From BTRG01 sp036986275 (GTDB lineage Bacteria > Pseudomonadota > Gammaproteobacteria > Acidiferrobacterales > SZUA-150), in contig BTRG01000003.1 in NCBI GenBank assembly GCA_036986275.1, forward strand, positions 1 to 64,000: a stretch of DNA of 64,000 bases, read 5' to 3'. Below are positions 28,584-39,196 of this stretch, one piece after another. How positions within the stretch are numbered: position 1 is the first letter of the stretch; each line of letters starts with the position of its first letter. The position numbers and the translations under genes were made by a program. The notes beneath the pieces are model-generated. The model made no database searches. It saw only the letters and a program-made list of their open reading frames with translations, and was not told the origin of the DNA.

Positions 28584-28613
28584 GCCCGGTCTTGATTGAC
28601 CGGGCTTTTTTTT
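28584..28613 (+). terminator. rho-independent terminator after soxA
   Basis: A perfect eight-base-pair stem (GCCCGGTC/GACCGGGC) with a six-base loop is followed by eight T residues. It ends the soxXYZA transcript ahead of soxB. Confidence 0.88.
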
Positions 28614-28748
28614 AAACTCAATCTTCGGTCGGGTAATAAAACGCGGCTAGTCAAATCCACTGCGGGGGCATAAAATGAAGTCCTGCTGGCAAATAATCGA
28701 ACTTTTTTCAGCAAACGAAAACACCAACGCGGGAATGAATTATTCCTT

Positions 28749-28765
28749 TGGTGCGTCTAGCACCA
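28749..28765 (+). promoter_or_regulatory. inverted repeat ahead of soxB
   Basis: TGGTGC and GCACCA flank a five-base centre 33 bases before the soxB start codon. It could be an operator or an RNA hairpin. Because a terminator separates soxA from soxB, a soxB promoter is expected in this 185-base stretch, but no strong hexamer pair was found. Confidence 0.35.
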
Positions 28766-28798
28766 GAACGTAAAACTAAAACTTGGGGAGACGTAGAC

Positions 28799-30547
28799 AT
28801 GAGTCTATCAAGACGTGAATTCTTACAACTGCTGGCCGTGGCCAGTGCTGCCGGCATCAACCTCTCTGGCTGCGATAAAAAACAGGCAGCCACGCCCAGC
28901 AAGGGTCCGGCCAATCTCTATGAAGTACCCGCCTTTGGCAATGTCTCTTTCATACACTTTACCGACTGCCATGCGCAGCTTTTGCCTATCTACTTTCGCG
29001 AGCCCAATATCAACATCGGTATCGCCGGAGCAAAGGGCAAGCCGCCTCACGTCGTCGGGGAGGCCTTCCTGAAGGAATTTGGTATCACCCCCGATTCAAT
29101 TGAAGCCCATGCCTTGACCTATTTAAACTTCGAACAGGCCTCACGTAAATACGGCAAGGTCGGTGGCTTCGCGCATTTGGCCACCCTGGTTAAGAACATC
29201 CGGGCCCAACGGCCCGGCGGCAGCTTGCTGCTGGACGGTGGCGACACCTGGCAGGGCTCAGGCACTGCACTATGGACCAAGGGTCAGGACATGGTCGACG
29301 CCTGCAAACAATTGGGTGTCGACATCATGACCGGTCACTGGGAATTCACCCAGGGCGCCGATCGTGTTAAGGAAATCATTGCCAAGGACCTCAAGGGTCA
29401 TATCGACTTTGTTGCCCAAAACGTTGTCGACAATACCTTTGAAGACCCTATCTTCGAGCCCTACACTATCAAGGAAATGAACGGCGTTTCTGTCGCCGTC
29501 ATTGGCCAGGCTTTTCCGTACACACCGATTGCCAACCCCCGTTATCTCATCCCCGAATGGAGTTTCGGTATCCGTGACGACCGCATGCAGGAAATGGTGA
29601 ATGAAGCGCGCGGCAAGGGCGCCTCGGTAGTGGTAGTGCTGTCACATAACGGCATGGACGTTGACCTCAAAATGGCCAGCCGCGTCACCGGCATTGATGC
29701 CATCATGGGTGGACACACCCACGATGCCATACCCGGCCCCAGCATTATAAATAATGCCGGCGGCAAGACCCTGGTCATCAACTCCGGCTCCAATGGTAAA
29801 TTCCTGTCTGTGCTCGACTTTGACGTCAAGGACGGCAAGGTTGCTGACTACCGCTTCAAGCTGTTGCCGGTCTTCTCCAATCTGCTGGAGCCCGACGCCG
29901 AGATGTCTGCCTATATTGAGAAGGTTCGCGCACCCTATAAGAGCAAACTGGAAGAGCAACTGGCCATTACCGACAGTCTGCTCTACCGCCGCGGCAACTT
30001 TAATGGTACCTATGATCAACTCATCGTCGATGCCATGCTGGAAGTCCAGGACGCCGATATCGCGTTCTCTCCCGGTTTTCGCTGGGGCACCAGTCTGTTA
30101 CCGGGCGACCCGATCACGATGGAGAGACTGCTGGATCAAACCGCCATCACCTACGGGACTTCTACACTGAACGAAATGAAGGGCGAGCAATTGAAAGTGA
30201 TACTGGAAGATATCGCCGACAACCTGTTCCACGAGGATCCCTATTACCAGATGGGTGGCGACATGGTACGTATCGGCGGTTTGAAGTATTCCATCGCACC
30301 TACCAACAAGATTGGTAACCGTATTTTAGATATGGAGCTTAATGGCAAACCCATAGACGCCAACAAGAAATACAAGGTCGCCGGCTGGGCCAGTGTTCAG
30401 GAACAACCTGAAGGAAAACCCCAGATCTGGGACGTGGTGGCGGAATACTTGCGCGACAAAAAGACTGTCAGCATCAAGGAACTCAACGAACCCAAGGTCA
30501 AGGGATTGGTGCAAAACCCGGGCTATATTCCCACGTCTTCCCTGTAA
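28799..30547 (+). CDS. soxB: thiosulfohydrolase SoxB
   Basis: A 582-residue enzyme of the 5'-nucleotidase/metallophosphatase superfamily that hydrolyses sulfate from SoxY-bound intermediates using two manganese ions. Metal-site motifs are FTDCHAQLLP (55-57 region), LLDGGDTWQGSG, TGHWEFTQG and MGGHTHD. The N-terminus has a twin-arginine signal (SRREFLQLL). The signal ends in LSGC-D (Cys25), which reads as a lipobox with Asp at position +2. The ATG at 28799 has GGGGAG ten bases upstream; an earlier in-frame ATG at 28748 overlaps an inverted repeat and is unlikely. It stands behind its own terminator-separated leader. Confidence 0.96.
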   Translation: MSLSRREFLQLLAVASAAGINLSGCDKKQAATPSKGPANLYEVPAFGNVSFIHFTDCHAQLLPIYFREPNINIGIAGAKGKPPHVVGEAFLKEFGITPDSIEAHALTYLNFEQASRKYGKVGGFAHLATLVKNIRAQRPGGSLLLDGGDTWQGSGTALWTKGQDMVDACKQLGVDIMTGHWEFTQGADRVKEIIAKDLKGHIDFVAQNVVDNTFEDPIFEPYTIKEMNGVSVAVIGQAFPYTPIANPRYLIPEWSFGIRDDRMQEMVNEARGKGASVVVVLSHNGMDVDLKMASRVTGIDAIMGGHTHDAIPGPSIINNAGGKTLVINSGSNGKFLSVLDFDVKDGKVADYRFKLLPVFSNLLEPDAEMSAYIEKVRAPYKSKLEEQLAITDSLLYRRGNFNGTYDQLIVDAMLEVQDADIAFSPGFRWGTSLLPGDPITMERLLDQTAITYGTSTLNEMKGEQLKVILEDIADNLFHEDPYYQMGGDMVRIGGLKYSIAPTNKIGNRILDMELNGKPIDANKKYKVAGWASVQEQPEGKPQIWDVVAEYLRDKKTVSIKELNEPKVKGLVQNPGYIPTSSL

Positions 30548-30605
30548 GCCGTATCTGGACCAATGCACACGGAAGTGGCGCAAGGATGCGCGGCAACGGC
30601 CAGAA

Positions 30606-30645
30606 AAACCCGGTCTCCTTTAACAGGGAACCGGGTTTTTTATTT
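30606..30645 (+). terminator. bidirectional terminator after soxB
   Basis: Stem AACCCGGT/ACCGGGTT with a 15-base loop and T-rich tail TTTTTTATTTT on the plus strand. The A-run on the other side lets it also serve the convergent small gene. Confidence 0.8.
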
Positions 30646-30650
30646 TCTGC

Positions 30651-31049
30651 TTAGCGCACTCGATAGCGTTTGCCCTCGGATTTCTTTAAGTCTATCTTGA
30701 CGCGCTGACGCGACCAGCCATGCACCTTATCGTGGGCCTCGATGTAGATACTGGAAACAGATTTCGGGATCGTGATCTGGCCCAGGCGGCGTGTAAAGGG
30801 TTGTTCATCGACATGCGGATGAAACAGGGTGCGGGTTGCCAATACCTCTCCACCCGGTGTGACCACGCGCCAGGCATCGGCATAATGATCCCAGCCTGTA
30901 TCCCCATGCTTAAGAGTGGTAGTTGCCCGCCAGTGACTGCCTTGTTTCACCAGCTCCACGTTTACGATTTCCACCTCAGCGGCCATCCCGGTCTGACTTG
31001 CGAGTAACAACAACCACGATATGGCCATCCCGGCAAATTTACTGTTCAC
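30651..31049 (-). CDS. small secreted protein of unknown function
   Basis: A 132-residue protein with a signal peptide (MAISWLLLLASQTGMAA, cleavage near MAAEV) and a predicted all-beta body rich in segments such as WRATTTLKHGDTGWDHYADAW. The GTG at 31049 is preceded by GGAGGG; a longer frame reaching 31136 lacks such a site. The family was not recognised with certainty, but an immunoglobulin-like or DUF-type periplasmic fold is plausible. It converges with soxB and shares its terminator. Confidence 0.75.
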   Translation of the reverse strand: MNSKFAGMAISWLLLLASQTGMAAEVEIVNVELVKQGSHWRATTTLKHGDTGWDHYADAWRVVTPGGEVLATRTLFHPHVDEQPFTRRLGQITIPKSVSSIYIEAHDKVHGWSRQRVKIDLKKSEGKRYRVR

Positions 31050-31292
31050 ATACCCTCCACTGAACCCCTTAGCCAATCTCGTCCTATGGTGACAGATCGA
31101 CCTTATCATTTTCCGCCTATTCTGGCGTCCACCCATAATCCCAGGTTAACTCATTGATTTTCAATAGCTTCTTTCGGTAATGGTCTGACTGGGAATTTGC
31201 AAAAAGCAGCATTTACCACATTCCCGGCGACGTAGGCTTAAGGTAGAATCCCTCATTCGTCTTTTCGAGGTTAGTAGCAAGGGGAATTCATA

Positions 31293-32162
31293 ATGTCTGC
31301 GAAACATCCTATCGTCGCCATCACTGGCTCTTCGGGCGCAGGGACGACGACGGTAAAACGTGCCTTCGAACATATTTTCTGGCGCGAGAAAATCAACCCG
31401 GTCGTCATTGAGGGTGACAGCTTCCACCGTTACGACAGAGTGGCCATGAAGGAAGCAATGGCCGAGGCCGAAGGCAATCGGTCATTCAGTCATTTTGGCG
31501 AAGACGCCAATCTCTTCGATAAACTCGAAGAGCTGTTTAAACAATATGGTGAAACCGGTACCGGCCAGCGCCGCTTCTATCTGCATAGCAGTGAAGAAGC
31601 CGAGCCCTATCAACAAGAACCTGGCACCTTCACTCCCTGGGAAGATATACCTGATGGCACCGATCTTTTGTTCTACGAAGGCCTGCATGGTGGTGTCGTA
31701 ACTGAAAAATCCAACGTCGCCCAGTGGGTCGATCTTCTGGTGGGCGTGGTTCCCATAGTGAATCTGGAATGGATTCAAAAAATTCATCGGGACACCGCCG
31801 AGCGTGGATATTCTCCGGAAGCGGTCACCGATACCATACTGCGCCGCATGCCAGACTACGTGAATGCCATCACACCGCAGTTCTCGCGTACGGACGTGAA
31901 CTTCCAGCGTGTACCCACAGTGGATACTTCCAATCCATTCATCTCACGCGACATCCCGACACCTGATGAAAGTTTTGTGGTCATCCGCTTCCGTGATCCC
32001 AGCAAAAAGGATTTTCCTTACCTGCTGCAAATGCTGGATGGGGCCTTCATGTCCCGACCCAACACTCTGGTTGTGCCAGGCGGAAAAATGGGCTTCGCGA
32101 TGGAGGTGATTCTCAAGCCAATCATCCATGAGTTGATGGAAAAGAAACAAAAAGCTCAATAA
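31293..32162 (+). CDS. prkB: phosphoribulokinase
   Basis: A 289-residue phosphoribulokinase of the short proteobacterial class that makes ribulose 1,5-bisphosphate for RuBisCO. The P-loop is GSSGAGTTT (12-20); EGDSFHRYDR, PDGTDLLFYEGLHGG and the KIHRDTAERGYSPE region supply catalytic Asp, Arg and Lys residues. Note that a Thr replaces the Lys of the usual GxxGxGKT/S, as is normal for this class. It indicates the Calvin cycle. It stands alone, followed by a terminator. Confidence 0.95.
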   Translation: MSAKHPIVAITGSSGAGTTTVKRAFEHIFWREKINPVVIEGDSFHRYDRVAMKEAMAEAEGNRSFSHFGEDANLFDKLEELFKQYGETGTGQRRFYLHSSEEAEPYQQEPGTFTPWEDIPDGTDLLFYEGLHGGVVTEKSNVAQWVDLLVGVVPIVNLEWIQKIHRDTAERGYSPEAVTDTILRRMPDYVNAITPQFSRTDVNFQRVPTVDTSNPFISRDIPTPDESFVVIRFRDPSKKDFPYLLQMLDGAFMSRPNTLVVPGGKMGFAMEVILKPIIHELMEKKQKAQ

Positions 32163-32188
32163 ATTAGTAAACTGTAATACGCATAACG

Positions 32189-32213
32189 GGCAGGCCTGGT
32201 TCCTGCTTTTTTT
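32189..32213 (+). terminator. terminator after prkB
   Basis: A five-base-pair stem GCAGG/CCTGC with a seven-base loop is followed by seven T residues. Confidence 0.6.
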
Positions 32214-32289
32214 GCGAGCTTCACTCGCTCGGCTACTATAATTTTACGCTATGATCTGATTATAAGTATTCGCACCACACCAGCTATTA

Positions 32290-33564
32290 ATGAAAAAGAA
32301 AATTCCGGTCTCTGAAATTCGCAAAGGTATGTATATCGCTGAGCTGGACAGGCCCTGGATAGAAACACCCTTCCTGTTCCAGGGGTTCGAGATCAGCGAC
32401 GACAATGAAATTGAACAGCTCTTGGCGCATTGCCAGACCGTATATATAGATACAGAGCAGGGCCTGGATACTGATCCGCAGGACAGGCTGGGGCCATGGC
32501 ACATCCAGACCACGGAGGCCGATGAAGAAGAAAAGGCCCGTAAACTGGATGCTGAACTCAAGGAAAAAGCAGCAACTGCAAGTAAGCGGCCACCCACTTA
32601 CAGCGACACTACTGCCCTGGAAGAAGAGCTTGAACCCGCCAGGGAAGCACAAAACAAGACCCGCAACATCATTTACAGCATTTTGGAAGATGTGCGCCTG
32701 GGGAAAAGCATAGACACGGTAGCGGCCAAGCATGCTGTCGGAGATATGACGGAAAGTATTATTCGTAATCCCGATGCCCTGATCTGCCTGAGCGAACTCA
32801 AAAACAAGGACGAATATACCGCCCTGCACAGCCTGCGTGTCTGTATCTTTGCACTCGCCTTCGGGCGCCACCTGGGCTACCCCAAAGCGCAACTCAATTT
32901 ACTGGGCCTGGGTGCTGTATTGCACGATGTTGGCAAGATGCGAGTATCGAACGACATCCTCAATAAACCGGAAGCCTTAACCGAGCAGGAATTCGCAATC
33001 ATGATGAGCCATGTACCGGAAGGCGTGAAAGTACTCCAAAACGCCAAAGATATCTCACCCATGGCCATAGATGTTGCCCGTTTCCACCACGAGCGCTTCG
33101 ATGGCAGCGGCTATGCCAGCGGCACCAAGGGGTCGGAAATAAGTGAATTCGGACTGATCGGGGCCATTGTAGATTGCTATGACGCCATCACCAGCGATCG
33201 CGTCTACCATAAGGGGATGTCCTCGCATGACGCCCTGAAACGTATGTATGAATGGCGTACCAAAGATTTCCATCCCATACTCATTGAACAATTTATTCAA
33301 TGCATGGGAATTTACCCGATAGGCAGCCTGGTGGAAATGAATACGGGCAGTATCGGCGTGGTCGTCACCATCAATCGTAAACGCAGACTGAGGCCCAAGG
33401 TTAATCTTGTGCTCACTGCCGACAAACAAGCCTACACCTCGAGGAAAATCATCGATCTCAGCACACAGCCGGAAGATGAAAACGGGCAGGCACTGGAAAT
33501 CAAGAAAGTGCTGGCCTCAGGGACGTATGGCGTCAGTGCCTCTGACTACCTGCCCATACGTTAA
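32290..33564 (+). CDS. HD-GYP-type cyclic-di-GMP phosphodiesterase with DUF3391
   Basis: A 424-residue cytoplasmic protein. Residues 1-130 form the DUF3391 N-terminal domain, followed by an HD domain with H180, the HD pair HDVGK at 212-216, H241 and HHERFDGSGY (266-275). These are the metal and substrate residues of HD-GYP phosphodiesterases. The final proline of the GYP signature is alanine here (GYA). The likely activity is hydrolysis of cyclic di-GMP. No Shine-Dalgarno site is obvious. Its stop codon overlaps the convergent thpR stop by a few bases. Confidence 0.88.
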   Translation: MKKKIPVSEIRKGMYIAELDRPWIETPFLFQGFEISDDNEIEQLLAHCQTVYIDTEQGLDTDPQDRLGPWHIQTTEADEEEKARKLDAELKEKAATASKRPPTYSDTTALEEELEPAREAQNKTRNIIYSILEDVRLGKSIDTVAAKHAVGDMTESIIRNPDALICLSELKNKDEYTALHSLRVCIFALAFGRHLGYPKAQLNLLGLGAVLHDVGKMRVSNDILNKPEALTEQEFAIMMSHVPEGVKVLQNAKDISPMAIDVARFHHERFDGSGYASGTKGSEISEFGLIGAIVDCYDAITSDRVYHKGMSSHDALKRMYEWRTKDFHPILIEQFIQCMGIYPIGSLVEMNTGSIGVVVTINRKRRLRPKVNLVLTADKQAYTSRKIIDLSTQPEDENGQALEIKKVLASGTYGVSASDYLPIR

Positions 33565-34088
33565 GCCAATGGCCAGCAAGCCAGCTCTTCATAAGTGACA
33601 CCACCCTGCGGTTGGGGAACTGAACGCAGCAGGACAAATTGCCCTATATGCCAGCATATAGGGCTTTTCAGACACCATTCGGAGGCCGAGGCCCCAGAAC
33701 CCCGCCACAGCGTGAGATGCGGAATATAGGGGCGATCGGCTACCTCCAGACCACATTCACCGGCAACATCGACCAGGTGCTGAAACAAGGCCTCCATGGG
33801 TCTGGGAACTGCTTGCCGGTCTGCTGTCAGTACTACCGCCCTTGAATGGCCCCAAAACTCTACATGATCGAGACAAAGATCAAACGGAGACAGTTCACCC
33901 TGGCCAGAGGTGGCAAGCAGGAAGTTTTTTTGTGAATCAGAGACATTACCCAGAAACAGCAGTGTGATATGCCAGTTTTGCCTATCAATCAGACGATAAG
34001 CGGCGGCAGGCTGGGTCCGGGTCCAACGGCTAAGTGTGTGGCGAACCGTCTTATCAGGCCATAGGGCAAAAAACAGGCATTCCGTCAT
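33561..34088 (-). CDS. thpR: RNA 2',3'-cyclic phosphodiesterase
   Basis: A 175-residue 2H phosphoesterase with two catalytic HxT motifs, HIT at 40-42 and HLT at 124-126. It starts MTECLFFALWPD, the usual opening of ThpR/LigT. The enzyme hydrolyses RNA 2',3'-cyclic phosphates and can ligate tRNA halves in vitro. The ATG at 34088 was preferred over a longer frame that starts at 34166. Confidence 0.88.
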   Translation of the reverse strand: MTECLFFALWPDKTVRHTLSRWTRTQPAAAYRLIDRQNWHITLLFLGNVSDSQKNFLLATSGQGELSPFDLCLDHVEFWGHSRAVVLTADRQAVPRPMEALFQHLVDVAGECGLEVADRPYIPHLTLWRGSGASASEWCLKSPICWHIGQFVLLRSVPQPQGGVTYEELACWPLA

Positions 34089-34371
34089 TTTTCCACCCCT
34101 AAAACCTGCGGACGATAGGCTAGACATAGCATGAAGCACGACAAACACATGCATCCGGGCACCCAAAGCGTATCAATGAAACTTGAACCAGAATATGAAG
34201 TTACGCCTCTATATGACGAATTTTCCATGTATTTCTTCTTTACAAAGCTCAGATGCTGACATATTCTAAAAACGATATGTAACATTTTGGCGGCCAGATT
34301 CGCCATCAAGCGGGGGTCTTGGGGATGTTGACTGTAACACCCTGAACGACTGCCAGCCCTAAGGATGTAAC

Positions 34372-35067
34372 ATGCAAGTAAGAAAAATAGCCAGACTCGT
34401 ACTTTTTATTGCCTTTTTTGCCTATTTGGCCCCCTCCCACGCCCGGGAACTGGGGGGTGACGGCCGTTTCTACTGGGGGATAGACATATTTCAGGCCGAA
34501 ACAGTAGCCACAAGGGCTGAGGTGACTGACGATACCCTCAATACCACTATCGTCGTCGACGGCACCTTCAAGAGCGATGAGGATATTAATGCCTATGCGC
34601 TCAAATTTGGCTATGAATTCACCAACTTCCTGGGCGTTGAAATCCATTATTCCCAGGCCGACGAAGTTGAAACCACGTTGGCCGATGGCAGCGTCCTCTC
34701 ATCTAAAATTGATTATGCGGGATCTGCCTTCATTCGCGCCCAATACCCTTTCGAGAAAATCAAGCTCTATATGCTTGTCGGCGGCACCTACGCACAATGG
34801 AGCGCCGACTGTAACAGTGCATCGGGCTGCGGCGGTGCATTCACCACTGGCCCCGAGACGGCGCCGGTGGCTGTTGGCCCGGTCTCACTCAAGGAAACCC
34901 AGGCGGGCCTGGCCTATGGCGCCGGCATGGAAGTCTATGGCAGCCCTTACACCGGATTTAATATCAGCTGGATTAAATACCTTGATCGGGACACCTTCGA
35001 GCAAACCGCGGTGGGCGTTGGTTTCTTCCATCACTTTGATTTCCCACGCATTTTCCGCCGCTTCTAA
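34372..35067 (+). CDS. outer-membrane beta-barrel protein
   Basis: A 231-residue protein with a signal peptide (cleavage near PSHA) and a small eight-strand barrel pattern of alternating polar and aromatic residues, ending in the aromatic FRRF. It resembles the OmpA-like/OMP_b-brl porin family. A cysteine pair lies in a surface-loop stretch (DCNSASGCGG). The function cannot be predicted. It stands alone between thpR and the convergent fic gene. Confidence 0.8.
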   Translation: MQVRKIARLVLFIAFFAYLAPSHARELGGDGRFYWGIDIFQAETVATRAEVTDDTLNTTIVVDGTFKSDEDINAYALKFGYEFTNFLGVEIHYSQADEVETTLADGSVLSSKIDYAGSAFIRAQYPFEKIKLYMLVGGTYAQWSADCNSASGCGGAFTTGPETAPVAVGPVSLKETQAGLAYGAGMEVYGSPYTGFNISWIKYLDRDTFEQTAVGVGFFHHFDFPRIFRRF

Positions 35068-35116
35068 TTTTACTCCACCCCGATCAAAAAAAGCCGCACT
35101 ACCATATTTCGTCACA

Positions 35117-36325
35117 TCATCCAGAATGAACACTGTCAGGATAAAGCTGCGGAAATAAATAAGCAGCAGTTCCTACCGGTATACCGAGCCGTACGGACCC
35201 TTTTGGTGAATCTGAAACCAATAAGTCTTCTTCTAACAACCGCTTTAGAACTTCGCGAGCTGATCGTTCCGGCAAACCTGTAATCCTGGGTGCCTCTCCA
35301 CGCGCAAACTCACCTCGTATTAACGCTTCTTGCAATAGAAATGCCGATTGAGGTTTTAAAGGATCTGTCCCAGGCACCATACCTTGTCCCCTTAAAGCCA
35401 CATAACCTCTAACACGATCAACAAGGCCGTCCAGTTGCACCAAACTGTCCATATAGTTGATTTGATCAAGACAGGTTTCGAGGAAGAACCGGCAAAACCG
35501 GTTGAGCCCATCAAGCAAGAGATTGCCGCGACCATCCAGGTCCCCACGCCGTAGCGCGTCCGCATTTGCCAGCAGCGCCATGTAATCGTCTCGACTGCGC
35601 GCCAAACCCCGACCCGCGGACCACAGCATCCATCCATCTAGTCCGGCGCGCGCGAACCCGGCGTCTGTAAAGAGACGCACAACGCGGCCATTGCCATCCA
35701 GGTACGGGTGAATCCAGGCCAGCCGGTGATGGGCAGCGGCAACGGCCAATAGCTTATTGTGGCCGCTGAATCGTGTAGCTTCATAAAATTCGGCGAACCT
35801 GGCCATAAACGCGGATAACATTTTGGGGGATGGCGCCATGTGAATACCAACCTCAACATCCAGCTCACGTAACTTGCCGCCCTCGACATACGCCTTTTCG
35901 CCGGTTTTCTCATTTTTTACCCACTTAAAATCTTCAGGCAGGCGGTCATAGAACTCTCGGTGGAGCCAGCAGAGGAAATCGCTTGAAGTCGGGCTTAATT
36001 CTGGTTCCTCCTGCAAGCGCCGCTCCATTACGCGCTGTACTTCGATAAGGATCAGGCTTTCCGTCTGAAGGTTGCGTTTTGCGGGATCTTTGAAATAGTC
36101 CCGCTTCATTGCACGCTCGATATCCAGCGGATGGGTGTTGTGCCCCTCAATCAGGTTCGAATAATAGCTTTTAATGACTCTCAGGAGATGGCCTACGGTA
36201 ACTGCACTTGTCGGATGTAAACGAGCCCCGAGCGCAGCTGAACGGCTGTAGATATTCACTGCTAAATCAGGCAGATCGCCTGCTTCAGGCATCAGGGGCT
36301 CCATTGCGCCTGGACTGCTGTACAT
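35117..36325 (-). CDS. Fic-domain protein (putative AMPylase)
   Basis: A 402-residue Fic protein with the complete catalytic motif HPYLDGNGR (206-214), whose histidine acts as base and whose final residues bind the nucleotide phosphate. The N-terminus has a class II inhibitory helix motif, SNLIEG (residues 56-61), that should occupy the ATP site and restrain activity. A C-terminal winged-helix-like part includes ITGLPERSAREVLKRLLEEDLL. Fic proteins modify targets with AMP; the target here is unknown. Its promoter region carries two copies of an 18-base repeat, one abutting the start codon, and a 24-base palindrome. Confidence 0.92.
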   Translation of the reverse strand: MYSSPGAMEPLMPEAGDLPDLAVNIYSRSAALGARLHPTSAVTVGHLLRVIKSYYSNLIEGHNTHPLDIERAMKRDYFKDPAKRNLQTESLILIEVQRVMERRLQEEPELSPTSSDFLCWLHREFYDRLPEDFKWVKNEKTGEKAYVEGGKLRELDVEVGIHMAPSPKMLSAFMARFAEFYEATRFSGHNKLLAVAAAHHRLAWIHPYLDGNGRVVRLFTDAGFARAGLDGWMLWSAGRGLARSRDDYMALLANADALRRGDLDGRGNLLLDGLNRFCRFFLETCLDQINYMDSLVQLDGLVDRVRGYVALRGQGMVPGTDPLKPQSAFLLQEALIRGEFARGEAPRITGLPERSAREVLKRLLEEDLLVSDSPKGSVRLGIPVGTAAYLFPQLYPDSVHSG

Positions 36326-36327
36326 TT

Positions 36328-36345
36328 TGCCGATCCTATTGCCGA
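36328..36345. repeat. 18-base direct repeat, copy 1, overlapping the fic ribosome-binding site
   Basis: On the fic strand the unit reads TCGGCAATAGGATCGGCA, two TCGGCA half-sites 12 bases apart. It ends two bases before the fic ATG and contains its AGGA ribosome-binding sequence. An identical copy lies 89 bases upstream. The arrangement suits an autoregulatory operator. Confidence 0.75.
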
Positions 36346-36359
36346 TTTGAGTATCACAT

Positions 36360-36389
36360 AATATACTGTTTTATATATGAGAATGCCAA
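36360..36389 (-). promoter_or_regulatory. predicted fic promoter
   Basis: On the minus strand TTGGCA and TATATT are separated by 18 bases, close to sigma-70 consensus. The pair lies between the two 18-base repeats, so either repeat could control it. Confidence 0.6.
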
Positions 36390-36416
36390 TATTTTCTTAA
36401 TTTATGCCGGTATTTC

Positions 36417-36434
36417 TGCCGATCCTATTGCCGA
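36417..36434. repeat. 18-base direct repeat, copy 2
   Basis: Identical over 18 bases to the copy at the fic start codon and in the same orientation. It lies just upstream of the predicted fic promoter and overlaps the adjoining palindrome by four bases. Confidence 0.75.
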
Positions 36435-36454
36435 AGCAGTCTAGACTGCTTCGG
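36431..36454. promoter_or_regulatory. 24-base perfect palindrome upstream of fic
   Basis: Perfect dyad with half-site CCGAAGCAGTCT. No T-run follows on either strand, so it is more likely a binding site for a dimeric regulator than a terminator. The rest of the region up to the recQ start (36455-36705) is AT-rich and holds no convincing gene. Confidence 0.6.
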
Positions 36455-36705
36455 CTTCAACTATATTAATATAAAGTCATAACTATCTGTTTTATTTAAT
36501 CTATTTATAGCCATTTTATGTTTTTAGCCAGGAGGTAGAAGCTGAAAAAATTAACCTGAGACTGATAAAAAATAACATATTTGGTCATTTTATGATTCCA
36601 GCCCATGGTCATGTGACGGGTTAAGTCATAATTCCGGGCTGAACCCAGACTAGGCGAAGACGCGATCCGGTTTGGTGGTAAAGTAACATTATAAAGAAGC
36701 CATGG

Positions 36706-38843
<2,138 letters not shown>

Positions 38844-38847
<4 letters not shown>

Positions 38848-38926
38848 GATGCGGTGAGGCACGAACCGCATCGATCAAGGGGTATCATCTTGTGACAGAT
38901 GCGGTTCCTTCGTCACCACATCCTAC
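38844..38926. repeat. REP/MITE-like inverted-repeat element overlapping the recQ stop
   Basis: Two 29-base arms, 38844-38872 and 38898-38926, are inverted with about 25 of 29 positions matching (arm start GTAGGATGCGGTGA, arm end GAACCGCATC), around a 25-base centre. It is the shape of a small non-autonomous repeat widespread in proteobacterial intergenic DNA. The recQ TAG stop codon is bases 2-4 of the left arm. Confidence 0.7.
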
Positions 38927-38979
38927 AAAATCCAATAACAATCAAGACACATGACCGAATACCGCGGAGCAAAGCCCGC

Positions 38980-38994
38980 GTAGGATGCGGTGAA
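38980..38994. repeat. partial third copy of the repeat arm
   Basis: The 15 bases GTAGGATGCGGTGAA repeat the start of the element arm but without a matching inverse arm nearby. The surrounding stretch 38927-39196 holds no convincing gene. Confidence 0.6.
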
Positions 38995-39196
38995 GACAAG
39001 ACTCAATCTGCGAAAGCAGGTCCTTTATTTCGACTTGGAAGCCGCTTTTTATGGATGAAATGCACGCTTTAAACCAATGCGCTGGAATGCGCGTTTGACC
39101 GCCTCAGTGGTGAGGCCGGGGAATATCTGGTCGTGGATGCTGCGCGGGAGTTCGGTCGCCGCGATCCTTATTCATGCAAATGCTCTTATCGCTTTC

